From Planctomycetota bacterium (lineage in GTDB: Bacteria; Planctomycetota; UBA8742; UBA2392), in NCBI GenBank assembly GCA_020845475.1, contig JADLFN010000002.1, positions 62,001 to 126,000 on the forward strand: a stretch of 64,000 nt of DNA, written 5' to 3'. A program made the position numbers and the translations under genes. Shown here piece by piece: positions 17,817-25,797 of this stretch; position 1 is the stretch's first letter; every line of letters begins with the position of its first letter. The notes below the pieces were generated by a model. That model had not been told where the DNA came from. It saw only the letters and a list, made by a program, of their open reading frames with translations, and searched no databases.

Positions 17817-18110
17817 TTATTCCACTTTCGCCAGCAGCTCGGCTTCACGCACGATTTTGTGCTCGACGCCGTCGATCTTGATGTCGTTGCCGGCGTATTT
17901 GCCGTACAGAACGACGTCGCCGATTTTCACACTGGGCTCGAGGCGCTTGCCGTTTTTCAGGGTGCGGCCCGGGCCGATCGCGACGACGGAGCCCTTGATG
18001 GGTTTTTCCTTCGCGGCGTCGGGCAGCAGGATACCGCCGGCGGATTTCTCTTCGGCCACGGCGGGTTTGATCACGATGTTGTCGTCGAGCGGGCGGAACT
18101 TGGTGGCCAT
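17817..18110 (-). CDS. groES: 10-kDa co-chaperonin GroES
   Basis: 97 residues, the standard GroES length. It caps the GroEL ring. Present are the start FRPLDDNIVIKPAVAEEKSAGG with the mobile loop (EEKSAGGILLPDAAKEKP, which binds GroEL), the roof loop and the C-terminal VLYGKYAGNDIKIDGVEHKIVRE. The start ATG at 18110 gives the normal MATKFRPLDDN; reading to 18146 would only add repeat-derived residues. It lies between an unknown small gene and groEL copy 1, all on the minus strand. Confidence 0.97.
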   Translation of the reverse strand: MATKFRPLDDNIVIKPAVAEEKSAGGILLPDAAKEKPIKGSVVAIGPGRTLKNGKRLEPSVKIGDVVLYGKYAGNDIKIDGVEHKIVREAELLAKVE

Positions 18111-18118
18111 TGCAATCT

Positions 18119-18189
18119 CCGTAAATTCTGAATGTGTCTCGTTCACCTCGGGCCAATTCAGAATTCAGAAATCAGAATTCAGAATTGTC
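18119..18189. repeat. Heptamer tandem-repeat element upstream of groES
   Basis: Units AATTCAG, AATTCAG, AAATCAG, AATTCAG, AATTGTC run from 18155. A short inverted counterpart (AAATTCTGAAT) lies at 18122-18133. The region between the unknown small gene and groES is thus almost wholly repeat. It covers the likely groES leader. Confidence 0.8.
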
Positions 18190-18195
18190 GTCCTG

Positions 18196-18510
18196 TTACT
18201 TCTCTCGTTGAATCGTTACGTCCTGGTCTGACTTGATGTTCTTCACGCGCACCATGCGCTGCGTGTAAGCCTTGGCGACAATCTCTTTGGCCTTGTCCGC
18301 GCTGATCTTGCCGGCCGAGAGATCTTCCAGCTTGCGCGCGGCTTTGGCCTGCGAGTCGCACATTGCAAAGGAACGCGCGATATCGACAAAAGGCAGCGCG
18401 TTCACCATTTGCGCCATGGCGGCATCGGCGGTCACGACGGCTTTGACTTCGCTGCCAACTTCAATGCGAGTGCCCTCGGCAAAGGGCCAATCCTTGGAAA
18501 CTTTGTTCAC
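18196..18510 (-). CDS. Small unknown protein inside the chaperonin gene cluster
   Basis: 104 residues from the GTG at 18510, which has AAGGAG 6-7 nt upstream; an ATG at 18540 would start inside a repeat and is less likely. The sequence has mixed helix and strand character (WPFAEGTRIEVGSEVKAVV, then a helical DSQAKAARKLEDLSAGKISADKAKEIVAKAY) and ends in VKNIKSDQDVTIQREK. There is no signal peptide, metal motif or membrane segment. It is flanked on both sides by heptamer elements with the same AATTCAG word and lies between groEL copy 2 and groES. I know no chaperonin partner of this type. Confidence 0.7.
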   Translation of the reverse strand: MNKVSKDWPFAEGTRIEVGSEVKAVVTADAAMAQMVNALPFVDIARSFAMCDSQAKAARKLEDLSAGKISADKAKEIVAKAYTQRMVRVKNIKSDQDVTIQREK

Positions 18511-18523
18511 GAGCCGCTCCTTC

Positions 18524-18558
18524 AATTCAGAATTCCGCAATCAGAATTCAGAATTGCC
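18524..18558. repeat. Heptamer tandem-repeat element after groEL copy 2
   Basis: Units AATTCAG, AATTCCG, CAATCAG, AATTCAG, AATTGCC. The same heptamer word as the element at 18119-18189, so the two form a related pair flanking the unknown small gene. Confidence 0.8.
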
Positions 18559-18564
18559 GTTTCC

Positions 18565-20196
18565 CTAGTCTTCGTAATCGCCGTGGTCTTCTTCGCCGTG
18601 GTCGTGGTCGTGCTTTTCCGGCACCTTGGTGATGATGGCGTCGGTCATGAGCATCAGGCCCGAAACGCTGGCGGCCTTCTCAAGGGCCGTGCGAGAGACC
18701 TTGAGCGGATCGACGATGCCGAACTGGTACATGTCGCCGTATTCATCCGTGGCGGCGTTGTAGCCGAAGTTCTTGCTCTTGTTGTCGAGCACTTTCTGCG
18801 CCACGAGCGCACCGTGCTTGCCGGCGTTCTCGGCGATCTGCTTGATCGGCTTCTTGAGCGCATCAACGATGATATTGATGCCTTCCTGCTCAGCTTCGCT
18901 TGAACCCTTGAGTTTCGCTACTTCATTGCTCACCCGCAGCATGGCCACGCCGCCGCCGGGGACAATGCCCTCCTCCTGCGCGGCTTCGATGGCGTGCTTG
19001 GCGTCGTCCACGCGGGCCTTAAGCTCTTTCATTTCGGGCTCGGTGGGCGCGCCGACCTTGATGACGCCGATACCGCCGGCAAGTTTGGCCAGGCGTTCCT
19101 GTAGTTTTTCGCGGTCGTAATCGCTGGTCGTGGTTTCAATCTCGCGTTTGATTTCGGCAATGCGCGCCTGAATGTCCTTGGCCTTGCCGGCGCCTTCGCG
19201 GATCGTGGTGTACTCAGCGTCCACGATAATGCGCTTGGCGGTGCCAAGCTGGGCAAGGGTCACATCTTCAAGCTTGCCGCCGGTGTCCGTCATGAGCGCC
19301 GTCGCGCCAGTCAAGACCGCGATGTCCGTCAACATGGCCTTGCGGCGGTCGCCGTAGCCGGGAGCTTTGACGGCGCAAACGTTCAGAACGCCGCGCAGCT
19401 TGTTGACCACGAGCGTGGCCAGCGCTTCGCCTTCAATGCTCTCGGCGATGATCAACAGCGGGCGGTTGCCCTGGCTGACCTTTTCGAGCAGCGGCACCAG
19501 CGCATGTGCGTTCGTGATTTTGTCTTCAAACACCAGAATCAGCGGGTTCTCGAACTCGCAGGTCATCGTCTCCTGCTTGTTCGCAAAGTTGGGCGAAATG
19601 AAGCCGCGATCGAACTGCATGCCTTCAACGACCTTCACTTCGGTTTCCGCGCCCTTGCCGTCTTCAACGGTGACTACTCCGTGTTTGCCGACTTTCTCGT
19701 AGGCCTGGGCGATGATCTTGCCCACGCGCACATCGCCGTTGGCGGCGACGCTGGCGACGAATTCAATATCTTTGGCGCCGTCCACCTTGCGCGAGAGGCC
19801 CTTGAGCTCCTCGGTCGCGCGGGCGACAGCTTTTTTTATGCCACTATACAGCGCGCCCGGGTCGAAACCCGCGACGACGCGCTTGAGGCCTTCGCCGTAA
19901 ATCGTGTGCGCGAGCAATGTGGCGGTTGTGGTGCCGTCGCCGGCGACGTCGGACGTCTTGGTTGCGACTTCCTTGACCATCTGAGCGCCGCAATTTTCGT
20001 ACGGGTCGGTCAGTTCAATTTCTTCGGCAACGCTCACACCGTCTTTAGTGATGTTGGGGGCGCCCCAGCCCTTATCGAGAACCGCAGTCTGGCCCTTGGG
20101 GCCGAGCGTTGAAACCACTGCGCGCGCCAGCTTGGCAACGCCTTGGGCAATCTTTTCACGAGCCTCTGTATCGAACACAATCTGCTTGGCGGGCAT
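18565..20196 (-). CDS. groEL: 60-kDa chaperonin GroEL (copy 2, with His/Asp-rich tail)
   Basis: 543 residues. All core motifs are present: LGPKGQTAVLDKGWG, KDGVSVAEEIEL, GDGTTTAT, KAPGYGDRRKAML and EGIVPGGGVAMLR. The C-terminus is a histidine/acidic tail (KHDHDHGEEDHGDYED) in place of the GGM repeats; acidic and His-bearing tails are known in some planctomycete chaperonins. The ATG at 20196 follows GGAGGC; longer reading to 20349 is not homologous. It is the first gene of the groEL-small gene-groES-groEL run. No CIRCE repeat is seen upstream, so HrcA control is not supported. Confidence 0.96.
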   Translation of the reverse strand: MPAKQIVFDTEAREKIAQGVAKLARAVVSTLGPKGQTAVLDKGWGAPNITKDGVSVAEEIELTDPYENCGAQMVKEVATKTSDVAGDGTTTATLLAHTIYGEGLKRVVAGFDPGALYSGIKKAVARATEELKGLSRKVDGAKDIEFVASVAANGDVRVGKIIAQAYEKVGKHGVVTVEDGKGAETEVKVVEGMQFDRGFISPNFANKQETMTCEFENPLILVFEDKITNAHALVPLLEKVSQGNRPLLIIAESIEGEALATLVVNKLRGVLNVCAVKAPGYGDRRKAMLTDIAVLTGATALMTDTGGKLEDVTLAQLGTAKRIIVDAEYTTIREGAGKAKDIQARIAEIKREIETTTSDYDREKLQERLAKLAGGIGVIKVGAPTEPEMKELKARVDDAKHAIEAAQEEGIVPGGGVAMLRVSNEVAKLKGSSEAEQEGINIIVDALKKPIKQIAENAGKHGALVAQKVLDNKSKNFGYNAATDEYGDMYQFGIVDPLKVSRTALEKAASVSGLMLMTDAIITKVPEKHDHDHGEEDHGDYED

Positions 20197-20462
20197 GTCG
20201 AAAAGCCTCCGAATCGGTGTAAAGAGCGTGCGACAGCAAGCGAAGTGCCAAGGGGTCTTAGCGATTTCGTCCCGCAAATCCAGCGGGCGGCAATAGTTGC
20301 GATCCGGAAACTTATTGCCAAACTGACAGCAGACACGCCAGCGCTGCATTAATGGCAGGACATTTTTCGTGCAGCGCCGGTTCGGTTTGCTGTTTAGTCA
20401 GAAGTCCCGTGGGTTCCATTGCGTCATCCGTTCGTATATTGAACCGGGACAGGAGCATATTC

Positions 20463-21677
20463 ATGAGACTTGCCATTGCGGTTTGCCTGCTTTCTGCCGC
20501 CCCGCTATTTGCCGGCGCCAAGGTTACTTCGATTTTCAAGCCCGCAGTCGAGGGAGACATTGTTCGTCTGGATAATGTCAACCGATTGGAAATTAAGGTT
20601 GCGGGCAGCGACGTCCCCGAGCGCATTGGCCTGGACGAAGTTGAAGAAGTGGCCTTTGGCAACGCGGCCGTTGAACGCAAACTTGATGAGACGCCGCTAA
20701 GAGTATTGCTCAATAACGGCGATCTGCTCTTTGGCGCACCTATGGATGGCCCCGAAGATAATGAGGATCTGTTCAAACTCATTTCGCCACGTCTTGGGGA
20801 GTTGACGATCGACATCAACACTGTCGCGCGCATTGAAAACTGTGCGACCGTCAAGCCCGGCGTCCTGCCTGACATAGATCCCAAAGACAAGGACACCAAA
20901 GATTACCTTCACTTTGAACCCGATGGCGGCGACCCCCGAGCAGAGCTGGTGCGCGTGACCAAGACCGGCTTGACGGTTTACAATGCTTTGCTCAAGGCCG
21001 ACGACAAGTTCGTGTGGAGCCGCGTGCGCGGCATTGTGCGCAAGACCAAGGCGCCGGCCCCCGACAAGTCGCTGTTTGGCATTTTCACGTTCCGTGACGG
21101 CAGTGTCTTGAGTGCTCGAATCAAGGCTTGGGGCGGCGGGAAGATTGAGCTGGAGCACACGCTAGGCAAGATTGTCATTGAAGAGCGCAACCTGATCGGC
21201 GTGACCCTGAAGAACGGCCGCTACGTCTACCTGAGCGACCTTGAGTTCTCCGCAACGCCCGAAGAGCGGCCCTACTACCTGCCCGCCGATTTCAAGTACG
21301 AGAATTACCTTTTCAAGGTGCGGCGCGACCGCGCGCAGGGCGGCGGCTCGCTCACGATGCGCGGGCGCACCTTTGCCAAAGGCCTGGGCGTGCACGCGCT
21401 AAGCAGTCTCAAGTTTTCGCTGCGCAAGGGTTACAGCAAGTTGGTGGCGACCATCGGTGTCGACGATAGTGCCGGTGACCTCGCCAGTGTGGAGTTCAAA
21501 GTTTACGTTGACGGCAAACTCATCTACGAGTCCGGTGTCATTCGCCGTTCGTCGACTCCAATCGACATCAACCTGGACGTGCTTAACGTCAATGAGATTA
21601 CGCTCGAAGTGAGCGCGGCTGACAACGCCGACATTCAGGATCGCGCCAACTGGGGCAATATCAAGGTAGTGCGGTAG
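20463..21677 (+). CDS. Exported protein with NPCBM domain
   Basis: 404 residues starting at the ATG at 20463 with AGGAG upstream. A signal peptide (MRLAIAVCLLSAAPLFAGA) is followed by beta-rich repeats containing an SH3-like pattern (NGDLLFGAP, DGSVLSARIKAWGGGKIELEHTLGK). The C-terminal 140 residues match an NPCBM domain: KGLGVHALSSLKFSL, GYSKLVATIGVDDSAGDLASVEFKVYVDGK. NPCBM domains bind carbohydrate in secreted glycosidases, but no catalytic domain is present here. Upstream is groEL copy 2, divergently transcribed. Planctomycetes have many such proteins. Confidence 0.8.
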   Translation: MRLAIAVCLLSAAPLFAGAKVTSIFKPAVEGDIVRLDNVNRLEIKVAGSDVPERIGLDEVEEVAFGNAAVERKLDETPLRVLLNNGDLLFGAPMDGPEDNEDLFKLISPRLGELTIDINTVARIENCATVKPGVLPDIDPKDKDTKDYLHFEPDGGDPRAELVRVTKTGLTVYNALLKADDKFVWSRVRGIVRKTKAPAPDKSLFGIFTFRDGSVLSARIKAWGGGKIELEHTLGKIVIEERNLIGVTLKNGRYVYLSDLEFSATPEERPYYLPADFKYENYLFKVRRDRAQGGGSLTMRGRTFAKGLGVHALSSLKFSLRKGYSKLVATIGVDDSAGDLASVEFKVYVDGKLIYESGVIRRSSTPIDINLDVLNVNEITLEVSAADNADIQDRANWGNIKVVR

Positions 21678-21931
21678 TTTCTTTGGTGCGCGCCAGCACG
21701 CCGGCGCGTTCATCCAGCGAGGCTTGCCCAGCTGCGTCGTTGGTCTTGCCAAGCTCGTCAATCGCGGGAATGGCGGCGACGCAAGCGTCGCCGTCCAAAG
21801 CGCCGGCACCTGTCCAACGAAGCCTCGGCGAAGTTGGAAGCCGGCACTATCCAAAGCTGCGTGAGAATTGGCGGCGTTTCGTGACCATAACTGCGCACTG
21901 ACATTGAAGATATCTCGACTCGGGAAACTCC
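21678..21931. other. Intergenic strip with partial REP palindromes
   Basis: No gene is supported. GC-rich palindromic pieces occur (GCCAGCACGCCGGCGCG near 21690, and CCAAAGCGCCGGCACC near 21796). The second matches part of the REP-like word found intact at 25196 and 25736. Confidence 0.4.
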
Positions 21932-24900
21932 ATGCAACGCTCCAAGCTGCCGGTGATGATTGGCGTTTTACTCTTTCTTGTTTTGGGACTCGTCGGGCTG
22001 TTTTTTGTTTTCCAGAGCGAACGACCTGGCAAGGGCGCACGTGAAAACCGCATTGCGGATGAAGAGACTTCGAACAAGCCTTGGGCTCGCAAGACTCCGG
22101 ATGCCTCGGGGCGTGAGTCAAACTCCCCCGCTCCAGAAAAGACGCCAGAACCCGTGTTGCCCAAGACGCTGCCAATCACCGGCAAGATCAGCGGCATTGT
22201 GGTGGATTCTGAGGATGCGCCGCTGGCGGGGGTCTCTGTGGTACTGTTGCCCGAGAACGGCAACACTGTCAGCGGCCCTAGCGCCAGCACCAACGAGAAG
22301 GGCGAATTCAACTATGAGGCCACCGTCGAGTCCGGCGAGCCGTACTTCGTTGCCTGCCTGCGGGAAGATTACGCGGTAGCCGCGACAGACGTATTCAAGA
22401 TCACTGCCGATCAGCCATCTATCAACAACTTGAAGCTGAAGCTGTTTCACCCCGCGCGCGTGCATGGCGCGGTGATTTCGGGCGACGACAGCAAGCCTCT
22501 TGAAGGCGTTTCGATTGTGCTCTCGGCGCCACGCATGAACGCGCGCGAGGATCGGCTCGCTCGCTTGCTTGGGCGCTTCAAGCCCGTCCTGAGCGACGTG
22601 CAGGGCAAGTACGAAGTCACGCAGATTCCGCCGGGCAATTACACCGTCAAGGCCATCAAGAAGGGCTGGGTCTCCAACGAGTTCAATCCGCTGACGCGGG
22701 ATTCACAGAACACCGAACTGGCGGAATTCGCCAACGTTGAGCTGCTGACCTTTGTGCTGATTCAGGCGGGCATCGTCGAAGGCCGCGTGCTGAAGAAGAG
22801 CGACAAGGCGCCCGTAGCAGGTGCGCGCGTGGAACTGACCACGATGCTGGGCGGCTCCTTTGGATCCCAGGTGACGGACGCCGAGGGCAAGTACCGATTC
22901 GAGAATGCACCACCCTCGATCATGGGACGCGCGCCGCGCGGTTCACCCGGCGCAGCGACGGGCCAGGGCCCTGCCGGCATGGGCGGCATTGAAGTGCGCG
23001 CGCTGGCCGATGATTACGCCGTGGCCTCGGTCTCAGTCATGCCTGAAGCGGGAAAAACGGTGCAAGCGCCCGACTTGCTGCTGGAAGACGGCTGCATCGT
23101 GCGCGGCCGCGTGGTAGACGAAAAAATGAACGGCATTGCGGGCGCTGCCGTGTACTTCAACAACAACCCGATTCTGCAGGGCGGAGAAATGGTCGTGGGT
23201 CTGGCGCTGCCGCCTCGCGCGGTCAGCACCACCAGCGAGTCGGACGGGAGCTTCTCGCTGAAGTATATTCCCCCCTCGGGCGACAAGAACCGCGCGCGCG
23301 CAATTTGCGCTTCGGCCCAGGGTTATTCGAACGGCGAAACGCAAGTTCAGGTCACGCCGGGCGCCCCCACCGAGAACGTGCTGATCACGCTTGTGCCTGC
23401 GGGCAGCATCACTGGCAAGATCACTGATGAAGCAGGCGAGCCCTTGGCGGGCGTGGCCGTTGCCGCCTACGAGGGCGACGGGCCGCAGCAACTGGGCCAG
23501 ATCATGAACGCTTTCTTTGGCGAAGAACTGCCTGACCGCGGCTCAAACAGCATTGTGCCCCCTGCCATCCACAGCAAAGAGGACGGCAGTTACCGCATCG
23601 ACGGCCTCAAGCCCAAGAAGTACATCGTGCTGGCCAACTCGCGCCAATACGAGAAACACGTCAGCAAGGCCATGGAGGTCAAGGCGGGAGCGACGATTGA
23701 GTACAACATCGTGCTCGTTGCCGGCGGCGTGATCTTCGGCCGCGTTTTCGATTCGCAGGAAAAGCCAATCAGTGACGCGGCTGTCACGGCGGCGCTTCAA
23801 TTGCTCGGCTCAGAGAACAGCGACATTCTCGTGCGCACTGCCTACTCCGACAGCAATGGCGCCTACGAGATCTCGGGGCTCAAGGCCGGCACATACACAG
23901 TCAAGCGTTTCGACACGGATTTCATGTCGTTCTTCATCCCGAATCCGGCTTCTTCTGTAATCGTCAAGCGCGGCGAGCGCACACGCTTTGATCTTTACGA
24001 CCAGCGACCCGGCACGGCGCGCATCTACGGCCGCGTGCGCGTTGACGGCCAGCCTTACGCCAGCAAAGGCCTCGTGATGTACGGCCAGGGCCGGCGCGGA
24101 ACGGCGGTCAACCAGACCACGACGGACGATCAGGGCAACTACGAATTCCGCAGCGTGCCCCTTGGCACCTACCAGATTGCGCAAAAGCTCGAGGGCATAC
24201 CGCTGCCGTTTCCCAACTTGGTGCGCAAGACCATCCGCGTGGACAAGGCGCAGGATATCGAATTCAACATTGATTACGTAACCGTCACCATCAGCGGCAC
24301 TGTAAGCCTGGACGGCGGCGGTGTACCCGAGGGCACCGTTCGCGTGTGGGTGAACCCAGTCAACGCTCAGAACGAAGACGGCTCGCCCGCCGACACCGAC
24401 CAGCAGCTCAGTCCCATTGAGGAAATCGTAGCCACGCGCGCCGACTGCGACCCGAAAACCGGCAACTTCGAGATCAAGGGCCTGAGCCCCGGCGCCTACA
24501 AACTCACGGTGCGCAGCGACAAGTACGGCATGCTCACCAAACCCTATCTCAATGTGCAGGCCAACGTAGCCGGCCTTTCACTCGTGCTGCCGCGCGATGG
24601 CGCCACACTGCACGGAATCGCCAAGGGCCTGGAAAACGCCAAGTCAGGAGGTTTTCCGCCGAACACGATTCTGGGAGTGGTCACGCTTGAAGACCCCAAG
24701 GGCGGCCAACTCACCCTGGGTGAGAACGGCGTGGTGAACTTGTTCGAGAAGAAGGAATTCGACATCAAGAATCTGCCGCCCGGCACCTACAACGTCATCC
24801 TCTCGATCACGAATTACGCACCCACACGCATTAACAACGTTGTGTTCGAAACGGGCCGCGTCACGAACGTTGAGTTCAACGTGATCTCCAGCGGCAGCGC

Positions 24901-25195
24901 CAAGATCATCGTGACCAACACCGACTTGAACATCGACGAAGCCTATCAGCTCACCTACGAAATCAAGGACAGCAAGGGTGCGACCTACAAGAAGCCGTTT
25001 ACGTTCCTCGACTTCTTCAACCCCGACGGCAGCATGGCGCAAAGCACCACGGAAAACGCCTTCACCATCAAAGACCTGCCGCAGGACACCTACACCATCT
25101 ATTTCAAACATCCCGATTACGAGGACACCTCGGCTACGTTCACGGTGATCACCGGCCAGACGGTCGATGTGCCCGTAACACTGAAGAAGAAATAG
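21932..25195 (+). CDS. Large membrane-anchored protein with repeated carboxypeptidase-regulatory-like domains
   Basis: 1087 residues. One N-terminal membrane helix (about 7-28), then a low-complexity linker, then roughly nine to ten beta-sandwich repeats of the carboxypeptidase-regulatory-like type. Each repeat opens with a strand such as GKISGIVVDSEDAPLAGVSV and contains a DGSY/GEF-type turn (for example GEFNYEATVESGEPYFVA, GKYEVTQIPPGNYTVKA, GAYEISGLKAGTYTVKR). The large periplasmic or surface part probably acts as an adhesive or scaffold; no enzymatic site is seen. The stop is followed directly by a REP-like palindrome. Confidence 0.85.
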   Translation: MQRSKLPVMIGVLLFLVLGLVGLFFVFQSERPGKGARENRIADEETSNKPWARKTPDASGRESNSPAPEKTPEPVLPKTLPITGKISGIVVDSEDAPLAGVSVVLLPENGNTVSGPSASTNEKGEFNYEATVESGEPYFVACLREDYAVAATDVFKITADQPSINNLKLKLFHPARVHGAVISGDDSKPLEGVSIVLSAPRMNAREDRLARLLGRFKPVLSDVQGKYEVTQIPPGNYTVKAIKKGWVSNEFNPLTRDSQNTELAEFANVELLTFVLIQAGIVEGRVLKKSDKAPVAGARVELTTMLGGSFGSQVTDAEGKYRFENAPPSIMGRAPRGSPGAATGQGPAGMGGIEVRALADDYAVASVSVMPEAGKTVQAPDLLLEDGCIVRGRVVDEKMNGIAGAAVYFNNNPILQGGEMVVGLALPPRAVSTTSESDGSFSLKYIPPSGDKNRARAICASAQGYSNGETQVQVTPGAPTENVLITLVPAGSITGKITDEAGEPLAGVAVAAYEGDGPQQLGQIMNAFFGEELPDRGSNSIVPPAIHSKEDGSYRIDGLKPKKYIVLANSRQYEKHVSKAMEVKAGATIEYNIVLVAGGVIFGRVFDSQEKPISDAAVTAALQLLGSENSDILVRTAYSDSNGAYEISGLKAGTYTVKRFDTDFMSFFIPNPASSVIVKRGERTRFDLYDQRPGTARIYGRVRVDGQPYASKGLVMYGQGRRGTAVNQTTTDDQGNYEFRSVPLGTYQIAQKLEGIPLPFPNLVRKTIRVDKAQDIEFNIDYVTVTISGTVSLDGGGVPEGTVRVWVNPVNAQNEDGSPADTDQQLSPIEEIVATRADCDPKTGNFEIKGLSPGAYKLTVRSDKYGMLTKPYLNVQANVAGLSLVLPRDGATLHGIAKGLENAKSGGFPPNTILGVVTLEDPKGGQLTLGENGVVNLFEKKEFDIKNLPPGTYNVILSITNYAPTRINNVVFETGRVTNVEFNVISSGSAKIIVTNTDLNIDEAYQLTYEIKDSKGATYKKPFTFLDFFNPDGSMAQSTTENAFTIKDLPQDTYTIYFKHPDYEDTSATFTVITGQTVDVPVTLKKK

Positions 25196-25227
25196 TTTTG
25201 GAGTGCGCCGGCTTGCCGGCGCTTTCT
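25196..25227. repeat. REP-like palindrome, copy A
   Basis: Reads TTTTGGAGTGCGCCGG then CTTGCCGGCGCTTTC: the palindrome GCGCCGGC/GCCGGCGC. Inverted partner at 25736-25768; third copy inside a coding region at 56241. Confidence 0.7.
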
Positions 25228-25266
25228 CGTGCAGCAAATCCACGAGCCTTTCCGTCGAGGCCCAAA

Positions 25267-25701
25267 GTGATTGGCGACATCCTGCTGCTTGAGTCCGCTG
25301 CCTTTTCGATTGAACCGTCGCGTTTTGAGAACGGTCAATTGAGTGACTGTCCCTTGGGCGAGGGAATTGCGGCACTGATCAAAAGCAAGTTGTCCGGTCA
25401 GGAAGGAAATTGGGCGTTCAACAGGATTGTGCTGGAGGACTTCGGGAGTGTTCTCATGCTGTCCCGTGAGTCAAAGCTGTTTAGCCTCACAACCTGCTGG
25501 ATGCCCACAGACAAAACCGAGAACTCTTGGGTAATTCAGTTCTCACAGCATCATGGCTGTCTACGGCAACTCTTTCGACCGAAAGACGACCTAGACCTCC
25601 TGCGCGAACTCCGGGAAGACACCCAACGGGTTCTGCATGCTGAGGCTTCAACCAAGAACTTGAAGTGGATCTCGGAAATTGAATACCGGCGCCTCGGGTA
25701 G
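25267..25701 (+). CDS. Hypothetical protein between inverted REP copies
   Basis: 144 residues from the GTG at 25267, with GAGG 6 nt upstream; reading back to 25198 would only translate the REP palindrome. The protein starts VIGDILLLESAAFSIEP and mixes strands and helices; FSLTTCWMPTDKTENSWVIQF and the helical LDLLRELREDTQRVLHAE are visible. There is no signal peptide or membrane segment. Its base composition is lower in GC than its neighbours (about 50%), hinting at recent acquisition. The general look is that of small SMI1- or immunity-like proteins, but no motif supports that. Inverted REP copies lie 40 nt before and 35 nt after it. Confidence 0.55.
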   Translation: MIGDILLLESAAFSIEPSRFENGQLSDCPLGEGIAALIKSKLSGQEGNWAFNRIVLEDFGSVLMLSRESKLFSLTTCWMPTDKTENSWVIQFSQHHGCLRQLFRPKDDLDLLRELREDTQRVLHAEASTKNLKWISEIEYRRLG

Positions 25702-25735
25702 CCAGAAGACGCTTGTATGCCGAAGCTTGTTGCCC

Positions 25736-25768
25736 TCTCCAAAGCGCCGGCAAGCCGGCGCACTCCAA
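25736..25768. repeat. REP-like palindrome, copy B (inverted)
   Basis: Inverted copy of the word at 25196: TCTCCAAAGCGCCGG then CAAGCCGGCGCACTCC. Together they bracket the gene at 25267-25701. Confidence 0.7.
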
Positions 25769-25797
25769 ATGGTGCACCCCCTGCTACAATCCGCCCA

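Noticed and set aside
20197-20350. CIRCE operator before groEL copy 2
   Set aside because: TTGGCACTT occurs, but the required inverted partner with a 9-nt spacing does not.
25198-25266. N-terminal extension of the gene at 25267
   Set aside because: These codons only translate a REP palindrome (MECAGLPALS), seen also at unrelated places.
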